The position numbers and the translations under genes are program-made. Source: Propionibacteriaceae bacterium (GTDB lineage Bacteria; Actinomycetota; Actinomycetes; Propionibacteriales; Propionibacteriaceae). From it: DNA of 6,588 nucleotides. Below, in pieces: positions 1 through 5,553 of this stretch. Position 1 is the first letter of the stretch, and every line of letters starts with the position of its first letter. The stretch covers positions 1 through 6,588 of the forward strand of contig DMIX01000360.1 in NCBI GenBank assembly GCA_003451975.1, written 5' to 3'. The notes below the pieces were generated by a model that was not told where the DNA came from, ran no database searches, and worked only from the letters and a program-made list of their open reading frames with translations.

Positions 1-897
1 CCCCAGGGCCGGGTCGTGGTACCCGCCGATTGCTATGGCGGCAGTTGGCGGCTGTTCGAGGCCTTGCGCTCCAGCGGACGCATCGCGAGCCTGGTCTATG
101 CCGACCTCAGTGATGCGTCCCAGGTACAGGCGGTGATCGCCGACGGCGTGGATCTGGTGTGGTTGGAGACGCCGTCCAACCCGCTGCTGCGTATCAGCGA
201 TATCGCTGCGATCAGCGACGCAGCCCACGCCGGGGGCGCCGTCGTGGTGGCTGACAACACTTTCGCCAGCCCGGTCCTGCAGCGTCCGCTGGCTCACGGA
301 GCCGATGTGGTGGTGCATTCGGCCACCAAGTACCTCAACGGGCACAGCGATGTCGTCGCCGGCGTGGTCGTGGCTGCCGACGCCGAGCGCGGCGCCGCTA
401 TCGCCTGGTGGGCCAATACTCTGGGCCTGACCGGGAGCCCCTTCGACGCCTACCAGGCACTGCGCGGGCTGCACACGCTGCATCTGCGTATGGCCGCAGC
501 CCAACGCAACGCCATCGCGGTGGCCGACCTGTTGGTCTCCCATCCGGCGGTGCAGGCCGTGCACTATCCGGGGTTGGCCGATCATCCCCAGCATGAACTG
601 GCCGTCACCCAGCTGGACGGTCCCGGTGCGATCGTGAGCTTCCGACTGGCCGACAGCGCTGCGGTCGCCGAATTCGTCAATGGCCTGCGATGTTTCTGTC
701 TGGCCGAGAGTCTCGGCGGCGTCGAATCGCTGGTCTGCCATCCGGCGACCATGACTCACGCAGCGATGTCACCCCAGGCTCGCGCCCTGGCCGGGATTGC
801 CGACGGTCTGGTGCGACTCAGCCTCGGCATCGAGGACCCCGCCGATCTGCTCGCCGACGTCGCCGCCGGCCTCGACCGCGCCACCCAGTCGGCCTGA
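1..897 (+). CDS. metB: Cystathionine gamma-synthase, PLP-dependent (5' end missing)
   Basis: This is the C-terminal 298 codons of a Cys/Met-metabolism PLP enzyme. The reading frame is open to the left edge, so the true start lies outside the window; the GTG at base 16 is internal. Visible signatures are DCYGGS near the left edge, ETPSNPLL, DNTF (Asp at codon 85) and SATKYLNGHSDVVAG with the PLP-binding lysine at codon 110 (bases 328-330). Near the C-terminus are ESLGGVESL, PATMTHA and LSLGIEDP. The 25-residue Asp-to-Lys spacing and the WWAN segment resemble E. coli MetB as I remember it (about 386 residues, Lys198), so roughly 88 residues are missing. Family role: cytoplasmic gamma-replacement joining an activated homoserine ester to cysteine to give cystathionine, for methionine synthesis. 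Cystathionine gamma-lyase or a homoserine sulfhydrylase are alternatives that sequence alone does not exclude. The gene ends with TGA, 62 bases before the next start. Confidence 0.88.
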   Translation, partial: PQGRVVVPADCYGGSWRLFEALRSSGRIASLVYADLSDASQVQAVIADGVDLVWLETPSNPLLRISDIAAISDAAHAGGAVVVADNTFASPVLQRPLAHGADVVVHSATKYLNGHSDVVAGVVVAADAERGAAIAWWANTLGLTGSPFDAYQALRGLHTLHLRMAAAQRNAIAVADLLVSHPAVQAVHYPGLADHPQHELAVTQLDGPGAIVSFRLADSAAVAEFVNGLRCFCLAESLGGVESLVCHPATMTHAAMSPQARALAGIADGLVRLSLGIEDPADLLADVAAGLDRATQSA

Positions 898-912
898 ACC
901 GGCCGTCGTCCT

Positions 913-931
913 GCCACCCAGACCCGGTGGC
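913..931 (+). terminator. Possible GC-rich hairpin after metB
   Basis: GCCACC (913-918) can pair perfectly with GGTGGC (926-931) across a 7-base loop, 15 bases after the metB stop codon. Only a short, broken T-rich stretch follows (CCGTTTC), so it is at best a weak or partial terminator or an mRNA-stabilising hairpin between metB and the DUF4395 gene. A six-pair stem can arise by chance in DNA this GC-rich. Confidence 0.25.
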
Positions 932-948
932 CTCCGTTTCACCTCTCG

Positions 949-953
949 AAGGA
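949..953 (+). promoter_or_regulatory. Ribosome binding site of the DUF4395 gene
   Basis: AAGGA lies six bases before the ATG at 960. It settles the start of the DUF4395 gene, because the same frame stays open far upstream inside metB. I see no TAnnnT box in the 62-base gap, so read-through from metB is plausible. Confidence 0.7.
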
Positions 954-959
954 TCTGTC

Positions 960-1424
960 ATGCCTGCCCAAACCCATCGAATCGACCCTCGCGGGGCGCG
1001 TTTCAGCGCCGCTGTCACCGCCGCACTGCTGGCCACCAGCCTCGCCCTCGGGCCCGGATCCACCGCCGCGCTCGTGCTCCTGGCCGTCCAAACCGTGGCA
1101 TTCATCATCGGAACCCTGATCGGCCCCGGCTTTCAGCCCTGGGCTTTGGCATTCGCGAAACTCATACGCCCCCGGCTCAGCGGCCCACCGCTGTGGGAGG
1201 ACGCTCGTCCGCCGCGTTTCGCGCAGGCGGTCGGTCTGGGGTTCGCGATCCTGGGACTAGTCGGCTGGGTCACCGGGTTCACCCCACTGTTCTTCATCGC
1301 CGTCGGTTTCGCGTTACTCGCCGCCCTGCTCAACGCCGCCTTCAACTTCTGCCTCGGCTGCGAGCTGTACCTGCTGGGCGTCCGGCTGGGTCGGCGTCCG
1401 GTGCACCCGGAGCAGGGGTCATGA
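960..1424 (+). CDS. DUF4395-family membrane protein with CLGC motif
   Basis: A 154-residue integral membrane protein of unknown biochemical function. Four hydrophobic segments are visible, at about residues 17-32, 36-56, 89-104 and 107-130. The basic N-terminus (HRIDPRGAR), the basic 60-87 loop (KLIRPR...EDARPPR) and the basic tail (VRLGRRP) all predict cytoplasmic N- and C-termini by the positive-inside rule. A Cys-Leu-Gly-Cys motif at 131-134, in FNFCLGCELY, closes the last helix; to my recollection a CxxC at this place is typical of DUF4395. The start at 960 is chosen for its AAGGA site and because an upstream extension would overlap metB by about 200 bases. The stop codon overlaps the start of the thioredoxin gene (ATGA), implying coupled translation. 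I infer a redox or sulfur-handling role together with that partner; it has not been shown here. Confidence 0.85.
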   Translation: MPAQTHRIDPRGARFSAAVTAALLATSLALGPGSTAALVLLAVQTVAFIIGTLIGPGFQPWALAFAKLIRPRLSGPPLWEDARPPRFAQAVGLGFAILGLVGWVTGFTPLFFIAVGFALLAALLNAAFNFCLGCELYLLGVRLGRRPVHPEQGS

Positions 1425-1837
1425 CCGGGCTGTGGGTGATCCTCGGCGTGATCGTGGTGGCGCTGGTCTTCGGCGGCTACCGCCGACTGACCGATGGGCG
1501 GGCCCGGGCGGTGGTGGCCGCGGCGGACTTGGATGCGGCCACGCTGGGTGCCGGGTTGGGCAGCGAGGTGACCTTCGTCCAGTTCTCCAGCCCGGTGTGC
1601 GCTCCCTGCCGCAGCACCGCAGCGACCATCACTGATCTCACCAGGATTCACCCGGGCGCGGCCCACATCGAACTCGACGTGGGCGACCATATCGACCTGG
1701 TCTCGCGTTTCGGTATCACTCGAACCCCGACGGTGCTGGTTCTGGATGCCAGGGGCACCGTCCGCACTCGCCTGGTGGGGCCGGCTCGGCGAAACGAGGT
1801 GCTGGCAGCCTTTGAGCACACCCGCCCGGCGGCCTGA
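1421..1837 (+). CDS. Membrane-anchored thioredoxin-family protein (CAPC)
   Basis: A 138-residue protein with one hydrophobic N-terminal segment (about residues 4-19) followed by a thioredoxin fold. The active site is CAPC, Cys60 and Cys63, in SSPVCAPCRS; the expected cis-proline is Pro103 in RTPTVLVLDARG. Canonical thioredoxin has CGPC, so Ala replaces Gly. The segment before the anchor (MTGL) is uncharged while YRRLTDGRAR follows it, which predicts N-out/C-in topology and a cytoplasmic thioredoxin domain rather than a secreted TlpA-like one. The ATG at 1421 overlaps the upstream stop by four bases. The frame is open further upstream, but those residues are not hydrophobic or thioredoxin-like and are the out-of-frame shadow of the DUF4395 gene. 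Actinobacterial thioredoxins beside DUF4395 genes are often annotated this way. Its likely role is thiol-disulfide exchange, perhaps with the CLGC motif of its neighbour. Confidence 0.88.
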   Translation: MTGLWVILGVIVVALVFGGYRRLTDGRARAVVAAADLDAATLGAGLGSEVTFVQFSSPVCAPCRSTAATITDLTRIHPGAAHIELDVGDHIDLVSRFGITRTPTVLVLDARGTVRTRLVGPARRNEVLAAFEHTRPAA

Positions 1838-1844
1838 CGTCCTC

Positions 1845-1850
1845 TAGGCT
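1845..1850 (+). promoter_or_regulatory. -10 box TAGGCT of the chorismate mutase gene (leaderless)
   Basis: TAGGCT fits the actinobacterial TAnnnT -10 box. It ends six bases before the GTG at 1857, so transcription would start at or next to the start codon. No Shine-Dalgarno sequence is visible in the 19-base gap, which agrees with a leaderless mRNA. I see no good -35 element. Confidence 0.6.
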
Positions 1851-1856
1851 GGGGCC

Positions 1857-2141
1857 GTGCAGCAGGATCCCGAACTCGAAGCGCTGCGCGGCTCGATCGA
1901 CAATCTCGACGCCGCGATCATCAATCTGCTCGCCGAACGGTTCAAGATCACCCAGCGGGTGGGCCTGTTGAAGAAGGAGCACGGCCTGGCCGCGGCCGAT
2001 CCCGAACGCGAGGAACTCCAGATCGCGCGACTGCGTCGACTGGCCCAAGAGGCCAACCTTGATCCTGAGTTCGCACAGAAATGGCTCACCTTCGTGGTGG
2101 CCGAAGTGGTGCGCCACCATCAGGCGCTCGGCGCCGAGTAA
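1857..2141 (+). CDS. Chorismate mutase, AroQ class, monofunctional
   Basis: A 94-residue all-helical AroQ-fold protein that would convert chorismate to prephenate in the cytoplasm, the committed step toward phenylalanine and tyrosine. Aligned without gaps to the E. coli P-protein mutase domain from memory, the key residues fall at the same numbers: Arg11, Arg28, Lys39, Asp48 and Glu52 (LRGSIDNLD, LAERF, VGLLKKE, DPEREE). The position equal to E. coli Gln88 is His88, followed by Gln89. The length suits a stand-alone mutase; no dehydratase or DAHP synthase domain is attached. The GTG start leaves ten residues before Arg11, matching the family. The gene begins 19 bases after the thioredoxin stop but has its own -10 box, so it may be transcribed separately. 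It ends 25 bases before the convergent GNAT gene. No other shikimate gene is present in the window. Confidence 0.92.
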   Translation: MQQDPELEALRGSIDNLDAAIINLLAERFKITQRVGLLKKEHGLAAADPEREELQIARLRRLAQEANLDPEFAQKWLTFVVAEVVRHHQALGAE

Positions 2142-2166
2142 TCGGCCTCAACGCCTCAGGCTCGAC

Positions 2167-2694
2167 TCAGACCCGATGCTCGTAGCGACGCAACTGGCGC
2201 ATGGTCCCTTTGAGTTCTGAGTTCTCGACATCAGCGGTCGGCTGGAATCCGGCCGCCACGGCCACCCGAATCGATGCCGAGTTCACCTCCTCGATCATGG
2301 CGTAGATCCGGTCCAACCCGATTTCGCGGTGTCCCCAATCACTAAGCAGCCGCACCGCCTGGGCAGCGGCACCTCTACCCCGCGCCCACGGCGCCATCCA
2401 ATAGCCGAGTTCGCCCTGAGCCGGGGTCTGATCGAGATGGAAGATCGAACACACCCCGAGCAGTCCGGTCAGGTCGCTGACCACGAAGTGCGCCCCCGAA
2501 CCCTCAGCCCATTGCTGGCGAGTAAGCGCGAGATACTCTCTGGCGTCGGACTCTTCATACGGCTCCGGGACGCGGGTGAAACGCGCGATGTCGGGATCGG
2601 CACAGGCGTGGGTGATCGCGGTGATGTCGGTATCCTCCGGTGCCCGAAGGGTGATTCCCGCGTCGCTGAGAATCGGTGGATCAAGGGGCCACAT
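2167..2694 (-). CDS. GNAT-family N-acetyltransferase (RimJ/RimL-like)
   Basis: A 175-residue protein of the Acetyltransf_3 type. It opens with an ITLRAPEDTD strand-turn typical of RimJ/RimL relatives. The acetyl-CoA pyrophosphate loop is RGRGAA at residues 105-110, after GELGYWMAPWA, and the C-terminal family motif is NSASIRVAVAAGF at 138-150. Family role: acetyl transfer from acetyl-CoA to an amine; the substrate cannot be read from the sequence (ribosomal protein, small molecule or antibiotic are all possible). The ATG at 2694 has no Shine-Dalgarno sequence but has a TAATCT box seven bases upstream. It lies 21 bases downstream of the MATE gene on the same strand, so co-transcription is possible as well as its own promoter. 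The last codons face the chorismate mutase gene with no strong terminator between. Confidence 0.87.
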   Translation of the reverse strand: MWPLDPPILSDAGITLRAPEDTDITAITHACADPDIARFTRVPEPYEESDAREYLALTRQQWAEGSGAHFVVSDLTGLLGVCSIFHLDQTPAQGELGYWMAPWARGRGAAAQAVRLLSDWGHREIGLDRIYAMIEEVNSASIRVAVAAGFQPTADVENSELKGTMRQLRRYEHRV

Positions 2695-2701
2695 GGGAAA
2701 G

Positions 2702-2707
2702 AGATTA
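2702..2707 (-). promoter_or_regulatory. -10 box TAATCT of the GNAT gene (leaderless)
   Basis: On the minus strand TAATCT fits TAnnnT and ends seven bases before the ATG at 2694, which would give a leaderless mRNA. It fills most of the 21-base gap after the MATE stop codon. No -35 box is recognisable, and that position would fall inside the MATE coding end. Confidence 0.55.
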
Positions 2708-2715
2708 GCCCCGTT

Positions 2716-4056
2716 CTACCGCTGGGCGCCCAACACCAACCACGCCTCAGCGCGCACCCGATGGCGCAGGAATCCCCAACGAATGATCATGAAGGCGATG
2801 AAGGCACCCCACAACACCACCATGGCCGGCCCGACGCCCCAGCTCAGCACCACCGGGGTAGCCCAATGCACGGCCAGGACCACCGGGAGGTAGAGGCCTA
2901 GCGTCGCCGCCATCGCCCCGGCCAGCCAGCGGCCATCCCCGGCACCGATCAAGACACCATCGACAACGAAGACCAATCCGGACAACCAGCCGAAGCCGCC
3001 CACCACCAACAGGCCGACCGAGAGCGCCTGCTGTACCGCAGGATCGGGGCTGAACACCAAGGGCAACACCGGCGACGAGGCTGCCAGCAGCACTCCCAAC
3101 ACCAGGCCTCCCCAAAAACCCCAGCGCAGCATGATCGTGGTCGCCGACCGTGCCGCTGCCGCGTTCCCAGCGCCGAGTTCCTTGCCGGTCAGCGCCTGCG
3201 CGGCGATCGCCAGCGCGTCCAAGGCGAAGGCCTGGAAGCTCCACAGGGTCGCCGTCACCTGGTGGGCGGCCAGAATGACATCGCCCATGCCCGCAGCCAC
3301 CCAGGTGGTGACCAGCAGCACCGCGCGCAGCGCCACGGTGCGAATGAACAGCGGAATACCGGTCGCTGCCGCCTGCAGCACCCGTCCCGGAGCAGGACGC
3401 AGCCCAGCTCGTTGCCGACGAGCCTGCCGCACCAGGACGCCCACTAATCCGAGCGCCATCCCGGTTTGCGCAATCACGGTGCCCCAGGCCGAGCCGGCAA
3501 TGCCCCAACCCAGCCCGATCACCAGGACCAGGTTCAGCACGATATTGGCGCTGAAGCCGACCACCGAGGCGATCAGTGGCGTACGGGTGTCCTGCAAGCC
3601 GCGCAGCGCACCGGTGGCTGCCAGCGCGACCAGCATCGCCGGCAGCCCAAGCGCTGAGACACGCAGGTAGATCACCGCCTGCGACATGGCGTGTGCCGAA
3701 GCCCCGAAGACCGCCGCCAACGGCTCGGCCGACAGCCACACCGCCGTGGCCACTCCGGTGCCGATCCCGACCGCCAGCCAGGTGCCGTCCAGACCGGCGC
3801 TGAGTGCCGCCCGCACCGACCCGGCCCCCACCTGGCGGGCCACGATCGAGGTGGTGCCGTAGGCGAGGAAGACGAACAGATTGGCGGCGGCCAGCAGCAC
3901 CGCACTAGCCACGCCCAACCCGGCCAGCGAGGCGGTGCCCAGATGCCCGACGATCGCGGCATCGGCCAACAGGAACAGCGGCTCAGCGACCAGCGCTAGG
4001 AAGGCCGGAATCGCCAGGGCGAGTATCTCGCCGACTTGACCGCGCCGCTTCACCAC
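2716..4056 (-). CDS. MATE-family efflux transporter, DinF-like
   Basis: A 446-residue polytopic inner-membrane protein with about twelve hydrophobic helices in two homologous halves, the usual size for MATE cation- or proton-coupled multidrug exporters. The first helix carries Asp32 in LFLLADAAIVGHLG, the place of the acidic residue important for coupling in DinF-type MATE proteins. GALRGLQDTRTP (149-160) and SANIVLNLVL (169-178) mark the first half; AAHQVTATLWSF (263-274) and FALDALAIAAQALTG (277-291) open the second, a DinF-like pattern. The substrate is unknown. The frame is open further upstream to an ATG at 4164, but that part is arginine- and proline-rich and would overlap mptB. I chose the GTG at 4056 because it follows a -10 box by six bases and directly precedes KRRGQVGEILAL; GTG 4053 is the near alternative. 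Confidence 0.88.
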   Translation of the reverse strand: MVKRRGQVGEILALAIPAFLALVAEPLFLLADAAIVGHLGTASLAGLGVASAVLLAAANLFVFLAYGTTSIVARQVGAGSVRAALSAGLDGTWLAVGIGTGVATAVWLSAEPLAAVFGASAHAMSQAVIYLRVSALGLPAMLVALAATGALRGLQDTRTPLIASVVGFSANIVLNLVLVIGLGWGIAGSAWGTVIAQTGMALGLVGVLVRQARRQRAGLRPAPGRVLQAAATGIPLFIRTVALRAVLLVTTWVAAGMGDVILAAHQVTATLWSFQAFALDALAIAAQALTGKELGAGNAAAARSATTIMLRWGFWGGLVLGVLLAASSPVLPLVFSPDPAVQQALSVGLLVVGGFGWLSGLVFVVDGVLIGAGDGRWLAGAMAATLGLYLPVVLAVHWATPVVLSWGVGPAMVVLWGAFIAFMIIRWGFLRHRVRAEAWLVLGAQR

Positions 4057-4062
4057 CGGACC

Positions 4063-4068
4063 AACATA
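4063..4068 (-). promoter_or_regulatory. -10 box TATGTT of the MATE gene (leaderless)
   Basis: TATGTT on the minus strand matches TAnnnT and ends six bases before the first of two tandem GTG codons (4056 and 4053). There is no Shine-Dalgarno sequence in front of them. The spacing repeats that seen for the chorismate mutase and GNAT genes and supports both the start choice and a leaderless mRNA. Confidence 0.55.
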
Positions 4069-4069
4069 G

Positions 4070-4105
4070 GCCACCACCCGAGTCCGGCACCCAGTCCGAG
4101 GTGGC
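4070..4105. repeat. Repeats in the divergent MATE/mptB promoter region
   Basis: GCCACC (4070-4075) and GGTGGC (4100-4105) form an inverted repeat. Between them AGTCCG occurs twice in direct orientation (4081-4086 and 4093-4098), 12 bases apart. The block lies between the -10 box of the MATE gene and that of mptB, so it could be an operator for either promoter. The arms are short and GC-rich, so chance is a real alternative. The rest of the 4057-4162 gap holds only the two promoters and the mptB ribosome binding site. Confidence 0.3.
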
Positions 4106-4122
4106 GGCGCAGTACCACGCCC

Positions 4123-4128
4123 TACACT
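4123..4128 (+). promoter_or_regulatory. -10 box TACACT of mptB
   Basis: TACACT is a good TAnnnT -10 box, 34 bases before the mptB ATG, giving an expected leader of about 28 bases. GGAG at 4155-4158, four bases before the ATG, serves as ribosome binding site. The ten bases TACACTGGCG recur exactly in the guaB promoter. Confidence 0.55.
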
Positions 4129-4162
4129 GGCGCGCAGAACTGCACCTTCCCACCGGAGACCC

Positions 4163-5524
4163 ATGAACCTCCCTGTGTCCTCAACGCTGCACTCGCCCGG
4201 AGTGTGGACCGGTTTCGCCGGCAGCGTGGCCGTGGCCTGGGGATCGTGTCATCCAGAGTTCTCCTTCGACCCGCACGGGTGGCCCTCGACCCTGATCAAC
4301 AGCATCGGGCTCGCCGCTGCGATGCCGTGGGACCGGATTCTGCTCGTGGTGGGCGTGGTGGCGCTAACGTGGGCCTGGTGGCACCTACGCCCCACTAAGA
4401 CACGTCCACCGGTCCATGCCGGTCTCACTGTCACACTGTGGAGCCTGCCGCTGCTGCTGGTGCCGCCGGTACTCAGCCCGGACGCCACCTTGTACGCCGA
4501 TCTGGGCTGGACGCTGCACACCGGCGCAAGTCCCTACCTGGTGGGGCTGGCCGCCAGCGGCGGCCCTTTCGTGGGCCAGGTCGACCAGCTCTGGGCTGGT
4601 TCCGGGGTGGCTTACCCACCACTGGCGCTGGTCATCACCCACGTACTCGGAGTGCTCACCGGGTTCCAGCCGTACTGGACTGTGGTTGCGATGCGGATAC
4701 CCGCCGTCTTGTCGGTGGCCGCCATGCTGTGGCTGATTCCTCGGATTGCCGCGTTGGTCGACATTCCTGGCCGCGGCGCTGTGTGGCTGGGCGTGCTCAA
4801 TCCGTTGCTCGTGCTGCACTTCCTGGGCGGCGCCCACAACGACGCACCGATGGTTGCCACCAGTCTGGCCGCAATCTGGGTCGCACTGCGCTGGCATAGC
4901 CGGTGGGCGCATTTCGTGATCGCACCGCTACTGGTGGGCGTGGCGATGAGCTTGAAACAGCAAGGCGGCTTGACGGTGATCGCAGTCGCCGGACTGCCGG
5001 TGGCTGCCACCTTGGCTTCGCTTCCAACACTGCGCCGGCTGTGGCTCCTCGGTTGGCGCACAGTGGTGGTGACCGCCGTGGCAGCGCTCGGTTTCGCGGC
5101 CATCAGCGTGGCCACTGGCCTCGGGTTCGGGTGGACTCGCTGGCTGGACCTGATGGGCTTGGCCACTACGCCGGCGCCGCTGGCGCTGAGTGCCAAACTC
5201 GGATCGATCATCGTCGAGGTCAGCGGCGGGTCGCCCACCGGCTTCCTCATCCTCGCCGGACGCATCGGCACCGCAGTCTTGCTGATCGTGCTGATGGCGA
5301 TCGTGGTGCACTTCTCTGATCGTCCGCTGAGCGCGGTGGCCTGGGGTTCGCTGGCCGTTGCCGTCCTCGGCCAGGCCCTGCACCCCTGGTACCTGCCCTG
5401 GAGTCTGGCTCTGCTGGGGCTGATTCCCCTCACCCGTCGACAGCGGTATGCGGTGTTCGGATTGGCAATCGCGTTCTGCATATGGAACGCAATTCAGACC
5501 GCGATCTGGCATGGGCAGTACTGA
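4163..5524 (+). CDS. mptB: MptB-like polyprenyl-phosphomannose alpha-1,6-mannosyltransferase
   Basis: A 453-residue GT-C-type membrane glycosyltransferase with about eleven to thirteen hydrophobic helices. Family members take mannose from polyprenyl-phosphomannose on the outer face of the membrane and extend the alpha-1,6-mannan backbone of lipomannan-type lipoglycans. Family features seen: [21 protein letters not shown] (residues 105-125, split here by its acidic Asp107 and Asp113, the likely catalytic loop), AYPPLAL (150-156), the strongly characteristic [19 protein letters not shown] (212-230), MSLKQQG (262-268) and HPWYLPW (407-413) near the end. It is shorter than mycobacterial MptB as I remember it, so acceptor or linkage may differ, and another GT-C mannosyltransferase role is possible. 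The start is supported by GGAG and by a first hydrophobic segment at about 14-27. It diverges from the MATE gene and is followed after 29 bases by the epimerase-like gene. Confidence 0.8.
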   Translation: MNLPVSSTLHSPGVWTGFAGSVAVAWGSCHPEFSFDPHGWPSTLINSIGLAAAMPWDRILLVVGVVALTWAWWHLRPTKTRPPVHAGLTVTLWSLPLLLVPPVLSPDATLYADLGWTLHTGASPYLVGLAASGGPFVGQVDQLWAGSGVAYPPLALVITHVLGVLTGFQPYWTVVAMRIPAVLSVAAMLWLIPRIAALVDIPGRGAVWLGVLNPLLVLHFLGGAHNDAPMVATSLAAIWVALRWHSRWAHFVIAPLLVGVAMSLKQQGGLTVIAVAGLPVAATLASLPTLRRLWLLGWRTVVVTAVAALGFAAISVATGLGFGWTRWLDLMGLATTPAPLALSAKLGSIIVEVSGGSPTGFLILAGRIGTAVLLIVLMAIVVHFSDRPLSAVAWGSLAVAVLGQALHPWYLPWSLALLGLIPLTRRQRYAVFGLAIAFCIWNAIQTAIWHGQY

Positions 5525-5541
5525 ATGACGACCGGCGTGGC

Positions 5542-5545
5542 AGGA
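5542..5545 (+). promoter_or_regulatory. Likely ribosome binding site of the TIGR01777 gene
   Basis: AGGA lies eight bases before the ATG at 5554. The overlapping CAGGAT (5541-5546) also has the A2/T6 pattern of a -10 box seven bases before the ATG, so a leaderless start is an alternative, although its first base is not T. Confidence 0.5.
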
Positions 5546-5553
5546 TCGATGAC

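Noticed and set aside
690..959. Upstream extension of the DUF4395 frame from 690
   Set aside because: The added sequence is Arg-rich, lies inside metB in another frame and would precede a start with a good AAGGA site.
1133..1819. Minus-strand open frame (228 codons) opposite the DUF4395 and thioredoxin genes
   Set aside because: It is the reverse shadow of two genes with clear family features and shows no domain of its own.
2142..2166. Bidirectional terminator between the chorismate mutase and GNAT genes
   Set aside because: Only a four-pair stem (GCCT/AGGC, 2145-2148 with 2158-2161) and no T-tract are visible, too weak to call.
913..4105. GCCACC/GGTGGC found both after metB and in the divergent promoter region as a shared regulatory element
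   Set aside because: The hexamers are common in DNA of this base composition and the spacings differ (7 against 24 bases), so I treat the match as chance.
4057..4164. N-terminal extension of the MATE gene to an ATG at 4164
   Set aside because: The extra 36 residues are Arg/Pro/Gly-rich, would overlap the mptB start and run through the MATE -10 box. The GTG at 4056 fits family length.
4612..5481. Long minus-strand open frame (289 codons) opposite mptB
   Set aside because: Its product is rich in Arg, Ser, Pro and Thr with no recognisable family and it mirrors a well-supported membrane protein gene. Such frames are expected opposite GC-rich third-position DNA.
5482..5553. Upstream ATG of the TIGR01777 gene at 5482
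   Set aside because: It would overlap mptB by 43 bases and add a polar extension before the glycine motif, which normally lies right at the N-terminus.
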